64,000 bases of DNA from positions 1,457,241-1,521,240 of the forward strand of contig NZ_CP030085.1 of the NCBI RefSeq assembly GCF_003261235.1, written 5' to 3'. Position numbers and translations under genes: made by a program. The notes under the pieces were generated by a model that saw only the letters and a program-made list of their open reading frames with translations, searched no databases and was not told where the DNA came from. This DNA comes from Polynucleobacter paneuropaeus. Lineage in GTDB: Bacteria > Pseudomonadota > Gammaproteobacteria > Burkholderiales > Burkholderiaceae. Positions 43,712-52,869 of the stretch are shown here, piece by piece (position 1 is the stretch's first letter; each line of letters starts with the position of its first letter).

Positions 43712-45265
43712 ATGAACCTGCTTTCTGCTGCTGCCAAAGTCAGTTCTCTGACCATGATTTCCCGTATTACGGGGCTCCTCAGAGAGACCCTGATTGCCCG
43801 TAGCTTTGGGGCCTCAGAGTGGACAGACGCCTTTAATGTGGCTTTTCGCCTCCCGAATCTTCTGCGGCGCCTATTCGCTGAAGGGGCTTTTTCCCAGGCA
43901 TTTGTACCGATTTTGGGGGAGGTCTCTAGTCAGGGGGATGTCAAACAGTCCCAAATTCTCATTAATGCGGTGGCAACCCTCTTGTTTTGGGCTTTATTGC
44001 TGACAGTCATCCTGGGTGTTCTAGGCGCTCCCATTTTGATCATGGTCATTGCCACTGGCTTTGATGGCGGTCCAGCTTACGAGGCAAGCGTAGTCATGAC
44101 CCGCATCATGTTTCCCTATATCGGCTTGATATCGATGGTCTCGCTCTCAGCGGGCATCCTTAATACCTTCCAGCGTTTCGCTATTCCCGCCTTTACCCCC
44201 GTCCTACTCAATCTATCTTTGATCGCAGGAGCAATTTTTCTATCGCCCCATTTAGCGCAACCCATTTATGGTCTTGCTTTTGGCGTTCTGTTGGGCGGTG
44301 TTCTGCAATTGGCGATTCAGATTCCCGCTCTTTCGCGCTTAGGACTCTTGCCTCGCATTGCGTTACTGCCTGGCGCCATTGCGAGCGCATTTCGGAATCC
44401 AGAAGCCAGACGAGTCCTGCGCCTGATGGGCCCCGCTGTCTTTGCAGTATCGGTAGCGCAAATTTCCCTCATCATCAATACCAATATTGCTTCACGACTT
44501 CAGACGGGGAGCGTATCCTGGCTCTCGTATGCGGATCGTCTAATGGAATTTCCAACAGCATTGCTGGGTGTTGCTCTTGGCACAGTTTTACTTCCCAGTT
44601 TGAGCAAAGCCAATGCACAAAATGATGTAGAGCACGCTGGAGAACTGCTGATCTGGGGATTGCAGTTAACTTTCCTGTTAGCAGCGCCGTGTGCTATCGC
44701 CCTCTTTTTATTTGGGCAACCGCTTGCAGCAGCACTTTATAACTACGGCAAATTTAATGCCGTTGATGTGGTGATGACCCAGCATGCGCTGTCAGCATAT
44801 GGTGTTGGCCTCATCGGCCTGATCTTGGTGAAAATTTTGGCACCCGGTTTTTATTCTCGCCAGGACATCCGTACGCCCGTCAAAATTGGACTCATCGTCT
44901 TGGTCTGCACTCAGCTAGCCAATTTAATCTTTGTGCCCTGGCTGGGTCATGCTGGCTTGGCACTTTCCGTGGGAGTGGGCGCTTGCCTCAATGCAACCCT
45001 CCTGTGGATAGGGCTCAGCAAGCGCGGCGCTTTGCCATCGCATCCTTGGGGAAAATACTTAAGCCAGTTGTTTTTTGCACTCATTCCCTTTTCTTTGCTG
45101 CTGTATTACGCCGCTGGAGCCCATGACTGGATTGAGCTACGCTCAGCACCCTGGACCCGAATTGGCCTATTGGCTGCCTGGTTAATGGCTGCAAGCGTGG
45201 TTTATTTTGCGGCCCTAGCTTTAGTCGGAATTCGCTGGCAAAAATTTCTGCGTCATGCAAAATAG
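43712..45265 (+). CDS. murJ: Lipid II flippase
   Basis: 517 aa, about 14 membrane segments. The MurJ/MviN family start is clear: SLTMISRITGLLRETLIARSFGAS (two parts, residues about 13-36) then DAFNVAFRLPNLLRRLFAEGAFSQAFVPIL (residues about 40-69, contiguous in the protein). Moves lipid II across the inner membrane for peptidoglycan synthesis. Normal length. sirB1 follows after 5 bp. The rpsT/murJ neighbourhood is common in betaproteobacteria. Confidence 0.95.
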   Translation: MNLLSAAAKVSSLTMISRITGLLRETLIARSFGASEWTDAFNVAFRLPNLLRRLFAEGAFSQAFVPILGEVSSQGDVKQSQILINAVATLLFWALLLTVILGVLGAPILIMVIATGFDGGPAYEASVVMTRIMFPYIGLISMVSLSAGILNTFQRFAIPAFTPVLLNLSLIAGAIFLSPHLAQPIYGLAFGVLLGGVLQLAIQIPALSRLGLLPRIALLPGAIASAFRNPEARRVLRLMGPAVFAVSVAQISLIINTNIASRLQTGSVSWLSYADRLMEFPTALLGVALGTVLLPSLSKANAQNDVEHAGELLIWGLQLTFLLAAPCAIALFLFGQPLAAALYNYGKFNAVDVVMTQHALSAYGVGLIGLILVKILAPGFYSRQDIRTPVKIGLIVLVCTQLANLIFVPWLGHAGLALSVGVGACLNATLLWIGLSKRGALPSHPWGKYLSQLFFALIPFSLLLYYAAGAHDWIELRSAPWTRIGLLAAWLMAASVVYFAALALVGIRWQKFLRHAK

Positions 45266-45270
45266 GAGCT

Positions 45271-46113
45271 ATGCCAACTCAACAACTCGACTACTTTGCC
45301 TCCTTAGTTGCTGAGGACGAACACCTTCCCTTAACTGAAGCGGCAATCGCAGTTGCGCAGCACGCCTACCCCGATCTTGATGTGCAAGGCGTTCTAGATC
45401 ACATTGATCAAATGGCTGAGAAACTAAAGACGCGCATTACGCCAGAGACTTCTGCCATTCAACGGCTACAAATTCTGAAGCATTATTTTTATACCGAACT
45501 CGGCTTTGGTCCGAATCCAAACGATTTCTACGCGCCTGAAAATTCGTATCTGCATCAGATTATTGATAACCGTCGTGGCATTCCCATTTCTCTTGCAATT
45601 CTGATGATGGAGTTAGGCAATCAAATTGGCTTGAAGATTCGAGGGGTATCTTTTCCAAATCACTTCATGATGCGCATCTCTTTGCAGCAAGGCGAGATCA
45701 TCATGGACCCACTCACGGGTGCATCCCTCTCAAAAAATGAATTACAAGAGATGCTCGACCCCTATTTGGATGCTAAGGGTTACCGCGGTGAACTGAGTTT
45801 GCCTTTGAATATCTTCTTGCGTGCATCGAGTCCCAGAGAAATTCTGTCGCGCTTTTTAAGAAATCTCAAAATGATTTACTCTGAGCATGAGCGTTGGGAG
45901 CGACTGCTAGGCGTTCAAGAGCGTCTAGTGATTTTGCTACCCGATTCTCTAGAAGAAATTCGGGATCGCGGTTTGATCTTTGCGCAACTGGAATATTTGC
46001 GTCCCGCTTTGGCGGATATGCAGCGTTATTTACGCGAGTCGCCTGAGGCAGAAGATGCAACTGAAATTCGGGATCATATTGCGACCCTCGAAGGCCAAAC
46101 CAAGCTGCATTAA
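45271..46113 (+). CDS. SirB1 family protein (transglutaminase-like and TPR)
   Basis: 280 aa. N-terminal transglutaminase-like domain with NDFYAPENSYLH, NRRGIPISLAILMMELG (about residues 102-118) and VSFPNHFMMRI, the SirB1 signature; C-terminal helical repeats of TPR kind (about 185-275). No catalytic Cys is seen at the usual place, as in other SirB1 members, so the domain may not be enzymatic. AGGAG precedes its ATG. E. coli YchA is a relative. Function unknown. Confidence 0.8.
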   Translation: MPTQQLDYFASLVAEDEHLPLTEAAIAVAQHAYPDLDVQGVLDHIDQMAEKLKTRITPETSAIQRLQILKHYFYTELGFGPNPNDFYAPENSYLHQIIDNRRGIPISLAILMMELGNQIGLKIRGVSFPNHFMMRISLQQGEIIMDPLTGASLSKNELQEMLDPYLDAKGYRGELSLPLNIFLRASSPREILSRFLRNLKMIYSEHERWERLLGVQERLVILLPDSLEEIRDRGLIFAQLEYLRPALADMQRYLRESPEAEDATEIRDHIATLEGQTKLH

Positions 46114-46119
46114 AGCGAC

Positions 46120-46776
46120 TTAGGATTTGGGCTTGAACATTTTATAGAGGCCAGCCAGAATAATTGGCAGCGCAGCAGCACCAACGCCAATTAAAACGAT
46201 GATGTTCAGATTCTGACGAATGACGGGGATATTTCCGAAAAAATATCCCGCCACCACTAAGATGACGACCCACAATAAGGCGCCCGTAATATTAAATAAT
46301 TGAAAACGTGCAAAGTTCATCTGTGAAACACCGGCAACAAATGGCGCAAAAGTCCGAATAATCGGCAAAAATCGAGCCAGGACAATTGTCTTACCACCGT
46401 GCTTTTCATAGAAGCCATGCGTCTTACGCAAAGCCTTTTGATCGATCCAACGCGATTGACTGCTAAAGACCCGATGACCTATCCAGCGACCAATCACATA
46501 GTTCACGGTATTGCCTAATACTGCAGCTAGCACCAATCCAATCGACAGCGTAACGATATTGAAGTGTCCAGTCGCACAATAGGCTCCTGCAATGAAAAGC
46601 AAAGAGTCACCCGGCAGAAAGGGGGCAACCACTAAGCCTGTCTCGGCAAAGACAATTGCAAACAAAAATCCATACGCCCAATAACCGTATTGCGCAATGA
46701 CTACATCTAGATGGCGATCAATATGTAAAAACAGGTCGCCCAATTGCATCAGGGTATCAATCAATGTTTGCTCCAC
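46120..46776 (-). CDS. DedA family inner membrane protein
   Basis: 218 aa, about five or six membrane segments. Family signature: FAETGLVVAPFLPGDSLLF (about residues 46-63), then a reentrant helix and KHGGKTIVLARFLPIIRTFAPFVAG (residues about 125-149). DedA proteins flip phospholipid-linked carriers and support membrane potential and drug tolerance; C55-P recycling is a known role in some. The start is GTG at 46776; an ATG nine codons later is possible. Confidence 0.88.
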   Translation of the reverse strand: MEQTLIDTLMQLGDLFLHIDRHLDVVIAQYGYWAYGFLFAIVFAETGLVVAPFLPGDSLLFIAGAYCATGHFNIVTLSIGLVLAAVLGNTVNYVIGRWIGHRVFSSQSRWIDQKALRKTHGFYEKHGGKTIVLARFLPIIRTFAPFVAGVSQMNFARFQLFNITGALLWVVILVVAGYFFGNIPVIRQNLNIIVLIGVGAAALPIILAGLYKMFKPKS

Positions 46777-46827
46777 TTATTTACTTGAAAGTGATATTAA
46801 CAGGCTCTGTCATCGCTGCATTGACCC

Positions 46828-46833
46828 TATAAT
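46828..46833 (+). promoter_or_regulatory. -10 hexamer for miaA, leaderless spacing
   Basis: A perfect TATAAT with only 5 bp (ttggt) before the miaA ATG at 46839. Transcription starting 6-7 bp after the hexamer would begin at the start codon. No -35 at 17 bp. Confidence 0.6.
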
Positions 46834-46838
46834 TTGGT

Positions 46839-47831
46839 ATGCAAACTGAACTACACATTCAGCCAGAGCATGCACCGGTCCTATGTATTGTTGGCCCGAC
46901 TGGCTCTGGCAAAACCCATCTAGCGATGAGACTTGCCGAGCAAGCCAAATCCCAGGGAAAAGGTATTGAAATCATCAGCATGGATTCTGCCTTGGTCTAT
47001 CGAGGTCTTGATATCGGTAGCGCTAAGCCCACACTCACAGAGCGTACTGCAGTAACTCATCATCTGATTGATATTTTGGATCCAACTGAATCGTATTCGG
47101 CTGCACGCTTTGCAAACGATGCAAAAAAACTCAGTTTTGCTATTCGAGAGCGAGGCAATATTCCGATTATTGTCGGCGGCACTATGCTCTATTGGCGAGC
47201 ATGGGCCTTTGGCCTTTCAAGCCTCCCTCCTGCTAATCCAGAAATTCGAGCCCGACTGGATGAAGAAGGAAAACAATTCGGTTGGCCCACAATGCATCAA
47301 AAACTTGCCTTGATTGATCCAATCACGGCACAACGTCTTGAGCCAAACGATTCACAACGGGTGCAACGCGCATTGGAAGTTTACGAAGCGACTGGCAAAA
47401 GCATGTCGGCATGGTTGGCTGATGCCCCAAGCGAAGATGGTCGAGAGGGCTCTAGCATTCCGTCGTGGATCACATTAGTTTCTTTAGAGCCTGGTGATCG
47501 TGCAAAACTTCACGCCTTGCTTGAAAAGCGTTTTGATCACATGCTTGAGCAAGGATTTATGCAGGAGGTTGAAGGTTTGCGAAAGAATTCTGCACTACAT
47601 GCCGACTTACCAGCGATTCGCTCGGTAGGCTACCGACAGGCATGGGAGCATTTGGACGGGAAAATTACTTGGGACGAGATGCGCTATAAATCTTTAGCAG
47701 CTACTAGACAACTCGGTAAACGTCAGCTGACTTGGCTCAGAGCCATTGCAGGACGCAAAGTGTTTGATTCGTTTAATCCAAAAGAACTCGAAGCTGCTTT
47801 AGCGTACTGCCAAGAAACTCTAAAAATTTAG
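46839..47831 (+). CDS. miaA: tRNA dimethylallyltransferase
   Basis: 330 aa. Walker-like CIVGPTGSGKTHLAMRLA (about residues 17-34), SMDSALVYRGLDIGSAKPT (about 48-66) with the catalytic Asp, IIVGGTMLYWRAWAFGL for prenyl transfer, and AATRQLGKRQLTWLR near the C-terminus. Adds dimethylallyl to A37 of tRNAs that read U-starting codons. Normal length. Predicted leaderless mRNA. Its stop overlaps the end of the convergent purM by 4 bp. Confidence 0.95.
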   Translation: MQTELHIQPEHAPVLCIVGPTGSGKTHLAMRLAEQAKSQGKGIEIISMDSALVYRGLDIGSAKPTLTERTAVTHHLIDILDPTESYSAARFANDAKKLSFAIRERGNIPIIVGGTMLYWRAWAFGLSSLPPANPEIRARLDEEGKQFGWPTMHQKLALIDPITAQRLEPNDSQRVQRALEVYEATGKSMSAWLADAPSEDGREGSSIPSWITLVSLEPGDRAKLHALLEKRFDHMLEQGFMQEVEGLRKNSALHADLPAIRSVGYRQAWEHLDGKITWDEMRYKSLAATRQLGKRQLTWLRAIAGRKVFDSFNPKELEAALAYCQETLKI

Positions 47832-48880
47832 ATCACAATCGTTTGTGGATCGCCTTTAGGAAGTTCGCGCACTTCACCGACGACCCACGCTTTCAAGCCT
47901 TGTTTTGCTAATGACTGAATTGCAGCATCCGCTTGCTCAGGCGAGATGATTACAACCATACCGATACCGCAGTTAAAGACGCGAACCATTTCGGCATCGG
48001 CTACACCGCCCTTCATTTGCAACCAACGGAAGAGCGCAGGCATTTGCCAGCTGTCGCGATGTAAAACTGCCTGTATATTTTCTGGAAGTACACGGGGCAC
48101 GTTATCCACTAAACCGCCACCAGTAATATGGGCCATACCTTTAACGTTCAACTCATCAATTAATTTCAGCAAGGGTTTAACGTAAATTTCTGTTGGGGCC
48201 ATCACCACATCACCCAGTGGTAAGCCCTCAAGATCATCAGTTGGCTTAGCACCAGCACGCTCAATAATTTTGCGAACCAATGAGTAACCATTAGAGTGCG
48301 CGCCACTGGAAGCGATCGCAAGAACGACATCGCCAGGGACAATCGTTGAGCCATTAATAATTTTGGATTTTTCAACTGCGCCCACCGCAAATCCTGCGAG
48401 GTCATATTCACCGGGGGGATACATGCCAGGCATTTCAGCAGTTTCACCGCCGATTAACGCGCAACCAGCTAATTCACATCCCTTAGCAATCCCGCCCACT
48501 ACCGTTGCGGCAGTGTCCACAGTCAATTTGCCACAGGCAAAGTAATCCAAGAAAAAGAGGGGTTCTGCCCCCTGCACCAAAATGTCATTAACACTCATTG
48601 CCACTAAGTCTTGTCCAATAGTGTCATGGCGATTCCACTCAAAAGCCAAGCGAAGCTTAGTCCCTACCCCATCGGTACCAGAGACAAGTACCGGCTCTTT
48701 ATAGCGCTTTGGTAGCTCAAATAGGGCTCCAAAACCCCCAATTCCCGCCAAAACACCTTCTCGCATGGTTTTCTTGGCTAGAGGCTTAATCCGATCAACC
48801 AGATCATCTCCAGCGTCAATATCAACGCCTGCATCACGATAAGAAAGGCCTTTAGAGGATTGGGAACTAGATGAAGTCAT
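47828..48880 (-). CDS. purM: Phosphoribosylformylglycinamidine cyclo-ligase
   Basis: 350 aa. AIR synthetase, the fifth purine step. Segments LSYRDAGVDIDAGDDLVDRI, GTDGVGTKLRLAFEWNRHDTIG, ALIGGETAEMPGMYPPGEYDL and HITGGGLVDNVPRVLP hold the ATP and FGAM sites of the family. Complete. purN, a second purine gene, is 18 kb away. It is divergent from the AI-2E-type gene across a symmetric TAGAAT pair. Confidence 0.96.
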   Translation of the reverse strand: MTSSSSQSSKGLSYRDAGVDIDAGDDLVDRIKPLAKKTMREGVLAGIGGFGALFELPKRYKEPVLVSGTDGVGTKLRLAFEWNRHDTIGQDLVAMSVNDILVQGAEPLFFLDYFACGKLTVDTAATVVGGIAKGCELAGCALIGGETAEMPGMYPPGEYDLAGFAVGAVEKSKIINGSTIVPGDVVLAIASSGAHSNGYSLVRKIIERAGAKPTDDLEGLPLGDVVMAPTEIYVKPLLKLIDELNVKGMAHITGGGLVDNVPRVLPENIQAVLHRDSWQMPALFRWLQMKGGVADAEMVRVFNCGIGMVVIISPEQADAAIQSLAKQGLKAWVVGEVRELPKGDPQTIVI

Positions 48881-48920
48881 GTCAGATCTGGAAGATTAGT
48901 AAAAAGCAGCACTTGGTCGG

Positions 48921-48938
48921 TAGAATCATTGCATTCTA
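48921..48938. promoter_or_regulatory. Symmetric TAGAAT pair between purM and AI-2E gene
   Basis: TAGAAT-cattgc-ATTCTA is a 6-bp inverted repeat. It gives a -10-like TAGAAT on each strand: rightward 26 bp before the ATG at 48953, leftward 52 bp before the purM ATG. It could be a bidirectional promoter or an operator such as a purine-repressor-type site. Confidence 0.4.
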
Positions 48939-48952
48939 GAGGATCGCGCGTA

Positions 48953-49942
48953 ATGGCTGAAATTTTGACCCCTTTTTTAGCAGCATTTATTCTGGCTTAC
49001 ATTCTAAGACCGGTTTGTACATGGCTTGGGCGTCACCGCGTGCCCCATCCGATTGCGGCCTTAATCTCCATGGTTACGGGCTTAACAATTCTGTTTTTGA
49101 TTTTGGTCCTCTTTGGCACCCTCTTAAAACAAGAAATTCCCATGATCCGTGCCCAAGCACCGCATTGGATCCAGGATATCCAAGCATGGCTCGAGCCCAA
49201 GCTCGTCCAGTTTCATATCCAGCTCGATTGGGTCGGCTTAAAAACTTCAGCCACTGAAAAAGTGGCGCAACACCTCAACGACAATGCTGATGCCTTGGTG
49301 AGCTCGACTTTTGATACGGTTTTGATGTCTGGCAGTTCTATCGTGACTGCTTTTGTCAATTCAGTACTCATTCTCTTTGTGATGTTTTACTTATTACTTG
49401 ACTGGCATCATTTCTTTCAGCTACTCAAAAAGATGATTCCCGTGAGAGCCCAGGCAACCGTTCAACAATTAGCAATGCAGGCGGATGCTCTGTTATCACA
49501 ATACCTAAGAGGCATGTTTATTGTCATTGCGATCATGGCTACCTACTATGGCTGCGGGCTCTCTCTTGTGGGCTTGAATGGCGCAATTCCTTTAGGCGTA
49601 TTTACTGCGCTAATGATTGTGATTCCGTACATTGGTATTGCCTTGGGTTTTAGCTTGGCAGTGCTCACCACATTGTTGCAATTCGGAATAGACATCCACA
49701 TGATCGGCGTACTAGCAGTTTATGGTGGCGGTCAAATGATCGAGGGATTTTTTCTTACACCCCGTTTGGTCGGCGAGCGTATTGGACTTCATCCAGTAGC
49801 GGTATTGTTTGCCTTATTGTTTTTTGGCCAATTATTTGGTTTCTTTGGTGTATTGCTGGCACTGCCAATTAGCGCCGTTACTTTGGTCCTCGTCAAGTTT
49901 GCATGGCAACGCTATCAACAGAGCACCTGGTACCAACAATAG
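48953..49942 (+). CDS. AI-2E family transporter (PerM-like)
   Basis: 329 aa from ATG 48953, with AGAGGA about 9 bp upstream; the longer TTG start at 48929 would overlap the promoter. About seven or eight membrane segments in the AI-2E/PerM pattern: FLAAFILAYILRPVCTWL, the central amphipathic part, then GVFTALMIVIPYIGIALG (about 210-227) and the ending GVLLALPISAVTLVLV. Members export various solutes, e.g. Na+/H+ or quorum signals. The substrate here is unknown. The place beside purM and hda is common in betaproteobacteria. Confidence 0.83.
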   Translation: MAEILTPFLAAFILAYILRPVCTWLGRHRVPHPIAALISMVTGLTILFLILVLFGTLLKQEIPMIRAQAPHWIQDIQAWLEPKLVQFHIQLDWVGLKTSATEKVAQHLNDNADALVSSTFDTVLMSGSSIVTAFVNSVLILFVMFYLLLDWHHFFQLLKKMIPVRAQATVQQLAMQADALLSQYLRGMFIVIAIMATYYGCGLSLVGLNGAIPLGVFTALMIVIPYIGIALGFSLAVLTTLLQFGIDIHMIGVLAVYGGGQMIEGFFLTPRLVGERIGLHPVAVLFALLFFGQLFGFFGVLLALPISAVTLVLVKFAWQRYQQSTWYQQ

Positions 49943-49951
49943 ATTGCAGTA

Positions 49952-50719
49952 ATGATGAACACTTCTCTGCCGAGACAATTTGCTCTCGATCTCAGTCACA
50001 CTCCTCCAGTCAGCCTTGATAACTTCTTACCTGGCAAAGACTTAGCCTTGGTCGATGCGCTGCGCCAGTCGATCTATCGCTGGCAGGAGCGTGAGCACAG
50101 CGTAGACACTAATGCCCTTGATCAACGGTGGATCTACTGGTGGGGACCACAAGGCTCAGGGCGCACGCATTTATTAAAAGCGATGGGTACAGCCGCAGCA
50201 GATTTGGGACTTGAGCATTTTTCGCTCACCCCCGATGAGCCGATCACATGGGTTAATCTGGAAGAAAGAATACCGACTCTGAGCCAAAGCATTCAATCCT
50301 CTGTCATCACCGTAGATGATGTAGATCAACTCAATGATCGACAAGTTGCCGCCCTGTTCAGAATTTTGAATAAGGTCCAAGCAAGCCAAGGGATATACAT
50401 ATTTATGGCTGGTAATGCTGCTCCAAATCACTTGCATTTACGTGAAGACCTGCGAACCCGGCTGGGCTGGGGTTTGATCTTTCAAACCCAATTACTCAAT
50501 GATGATGAGAAAATACAAGCACTTGAGACTGCAGCGCGTGATCGAGGCTTAGTTCTTTCCGCTGAAGTCTTGCCTTGGTTATTAAATCGGTTTTATCGAG
50601 ATATGCCAAACTTAATGGCCCTCTTGGATGCTTTAGATGCCTATTCTCTTGAAACAAAACGGGCTGTAACGCTGCCGCTAGTGCGAGAGCTTTTACAGTC
50701 AGGACAAAGTACTGCATGA
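49952..50719 (+). CDS. hda: DnaA regulatory inactivator Hda
   Basis: 255 aa. N-terminal clamp-binding motif in RQFALDLS (about residues 8-15) and an AAA+ domain with the DnaA-like pattern but a changed P-loop, WGPQGSGRTHLLKAMG (Arg where DnaA has Lys), as in other Hda proteins, and VITVDDVDQL. It lacks the DnaA DNA-binding domain. Hda with the sliding clamp stimulates ATP hydrolysis by DnaA to limit reinitiation. Another ATG is the second codon. The stop overlaps the next gene by 4 bp. Confidence 0.9.
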   Translation: MMNTSLPRQFALDLSHTPPVSLDNFLPGKDLALVDALRQSIYRWQEREHSVDTNALDQRWIYWWGPQGSGRTHLLKAMGTAAADLGLEHFSLTPDEPITWVNLEERIPTLSQSIQSSVITVDDVDQLNDRQVAALFRILNKVQASQGIYIFMAGNAAPNHLHLREDLRTRLGWGLIFQTQLLNDDEKIQALETAARDRGLVLSAEVLPWLLNRFYRDMPNLMALLDALDAYSLETKRAVTLPLVRELLQSGQSTA

Positions 50720-51402
50720 CCCAATTAGCGCTTTTTGATCTTGATCACACACTATTACCCTGCGATAGCGATTATGAGTGGGGACAATTTTTAGCTCGTA
50801 TTGGAGTGGTTGATGGCCAATACTATGCCGAACAAAATGAACAGTTTTATCAGGACTACAAAGAGGGTAAGTTAGATATCGATCGCTTCTTGCGCTTTGC
50901 CCTCAAACCTTTGGCAGAACATTCTAGAGCTCAACTTAAAGAGTGGCATGATGCCTTCATGGATGAAGTCATCACTGGCAAGCTGCGCCGGGCAGCGGTA
51001 GATCTAGTTAAACGCCATCAAGATGCAGGTGATATCTGTTGTGTTGTGACCGCTACCAATAGCTTTGTAACGCGACCAATCGTCGAGCGTTTTGGCATCA
51101 AACATCTCGTGGCTACCGAGCCAGCAACCGCTGGCAATCAAGTCGATGCGGGATTTACAGGCGAGGTCTTTGGCATCCCTAGTTTTCGGGAAGGCAAAAT
51201 ACTGAAAGTCAATGAGTGGCTTGAGAGCCAGCAACTTTCTTTAGATCAGATCAAGAAAAGTTATTTTTATTCAGATTCAATAAACGATTTGCCACTCTTA
51301 GAAAAAGTGACCCATCCAGTAGCAACCAATCCCGATGAACGTTTGCGTCAAGAAGCCAATAAACGGAATTGGCCCATCCTCGATTTATTTGCTGAACAAT
51401 GA
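50716..51402 (+). CDS. HAD superfamily hydrolase, subfamily IB (PSPase-like)
   Basis: 228 aa. Motif I LFDLDHTLL (DxDxT, residues about 6-14, with the nucleophile Asp), motif II VVTATNS, a Lys in the motif III region and motif IV YSDSINDLPLL. This is the serB/CicA-like HAD-IB pattern. Substrate unknown; HAD-IB members include phosphoserine phosphatase, but the SerB Arg/Glu set is not evident. Overlaps hda by 4 bp and precedes pcnB by 4 bp, a conserved hda-HAD-pcnB order in betaproteobacteria. Confidence 0.85.
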   Translation: MTQLALFDLDHTLLPCDSDYEWGQFLARIGVVDGQYYAEQNEQFYQDYKEGKLDIDRFLRFALKPLAEHSRAQLKEWHDAFMDEVITGKLRRAAVDLVKRHQDAGDICCVVTATNSFVTRPIVERFGIKHLVATEPATAGNQVDAGFTGEVFGIPSFREGKILKVNEWLESQQLSLDQIKKSYFYSDSINDLPLLEKVTHPVATNPDERLRQEANKRNWPILDLFAEQ

Positions 51403-51406
51403 ATTC

Positions 51407-52828
51407 ATGATCACTAAATTTATTAAACGGATCATGCGTCGTGATCCAATGGAGCGCGGTACGCACATAGGTCCTGCTCACGCACCAAAAAGGATTCCGA
51501 AAAAAACCCATCGCATCGATCCCCATTTGCTCTCAAAGAATGCTGTCAAGGTCACTCATACTTTGCAACAAGCAGGCTATGAGGCATTTATTGTTGGCGG
51601 TGCAGTCCGTGATCTAGTTTTAGGCATTGGCCCCAAAGATTTTGATGTAGCAACCAATGCCACCCCGGATCAAGTGCAGCGATTGTTTCGTAAGGCACGT
51701 TTAATTGGTAGGCGTTTTCAGATTGTTCACGTGACCTTCTTTGGTAAGGCTCATCCAGAAATTATTGAGGTCTCGACCTTTCGTGCCTTGCTAGATAACG
51801 CTGGCGATCATGTTGCTGAGAGCGGCCGTATTTTGCGAGACAACGTTTGGGGCTCTCAAGGTGAAGACGCAGCACGCCGCGATTTCACAATCAATGCCAT
51901 GTATTACGACCCTTCTACCGAAACCGTACTCGATTATCACGGCGGCATGTCCGATATGCAGAAGAAAACTTTGCGTATAATCGGGGATCCGGCCAAACGC
52001 TATCGCGAAGACCCTATTCGGATGTTGCGAGCGATTCGGTTTGCAGCAAAAACGGGTTTTACTTTAGATTCTGCAACCGCAGCGCCCATTTCTGAATTGA
52101 GCGCATTAATTCATGATGTACCTGCGGCACGTCTGTTTGATGAAATTCTCAAACTCTTAATGTCAGGCTATTCCTGGGCTGCGATTCAAGGTCTGCGCGA
52201 AGCAGGACTACATCATGGCTTGCTACCGCTACTTGATCATATTCTCGATAGTAAAGAGAGCTCTAAGACCGCCAATGATTTCGTCAAGCTGGCTTTAGCT
52301 AATACCGATCAACGAATTCAGTCGGGCAAAAGTATTTCGGCAGGATTTCTCTTTGCCACATTGCTATGGCCCGAGCTTTTGAAGAATTGGCAAAATAATA
52401 TTGCTAGTGGGATGTCGAATATTCCCGCGCTACATGCCGCTATGGATGACACAATTGCCACGCAAAGCAGCGGCATGACAATTCAGCGTCGCTTTGAGAG
52501 TGATATGCGCGAGATTTGGTCCATGCAACCCCGCTTTGAAAAGCGCGTGGGTCGTTATCCCTATCGCTTAATCGAATCCCCCCGCTTTAGGGCAGGATAT
52601 GACTTTATGTTGCTCCGTTGCGCTACCGGCGAGCAAAAAGCCTCCTTGGGAGAGTGGTGGACCAGCTTTATCAGTGCCGATCCCGCCGGACAAGACGGGT
52701 TAATGGCCTCCGCAAAAAACGAGGTTGGCAACCCGGCTGGAGGGACTTCCGGAGCCAAAAGACGCCGTCGCAGAAAACCCAAAAGCACTCTACCGACAGA
52801 TAGTGGAGCAGGCTCAGCAGAAATATAA
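51407..52828 (+). CDS. pcnB: Poly(A) polymerase I
   Basis: 473 aa from ATG 51407. Nucleotidyltransferase head with FIVGGAVRDLVLGIGPKDFD (about residues 49-68; GGxVRD and DxD), RRDFTINAMYYDP, and RYREDPIRMLRAIRFAAKTG. This set, plus the N-terminal basic tail and the C-terminal RRRRRKPK segment, points to poly(A) polymerase rather than CCA-adding enzyme. Adds 3' tails that promote RNA decay. Start choice: later than the ORF's first codon because earlier codons overlap the HAD gene. Confidence 0.9.
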   Translation: MITKFIKRIMRRDPMERGTHIGPAHAPKRIPKKTHRIDPHLLSKNAVKVTHTLQQAGYEAFIVGGAVRDLVLGIGPKDFDVATNATPDQVQRLFRKARLIGRRFQIVHVTFFGKAHPEIIEVSTFRALLDNAGDHVAESGRILRDNVWGSQGEDAARRDFTINAMYYDPSTETVLDYHGGMSDMQKKTLRIIGDPAKRYREDPIRMLRAIRFAAKTGFTLDSATAAPISELSALIHDVPAARLFDEILKLLMSGYSWAAIQGLREAGLHHGLLPLLDHILDSKESSKTANDFVKLALANTDQRIQSGKSISAGFLFATLLWPELLKNWQNNIASGMSNIPALHAAMDDTIATQSSGMTIQRRFESDMREIWSMQPRFEKRVGRYPYRLIESPRFRAGYDFMLLRCATGEQKASLGEWWTSFISADPAGQDGLMASAKNEVGNPAGGTSGAKRRRRRKPKSTLPTDSGAGSAEI

Positions 52829-52869
52829 AAACTTCAGTAAAGTAGTTTCATTGCAAATTTGGAACTAAC

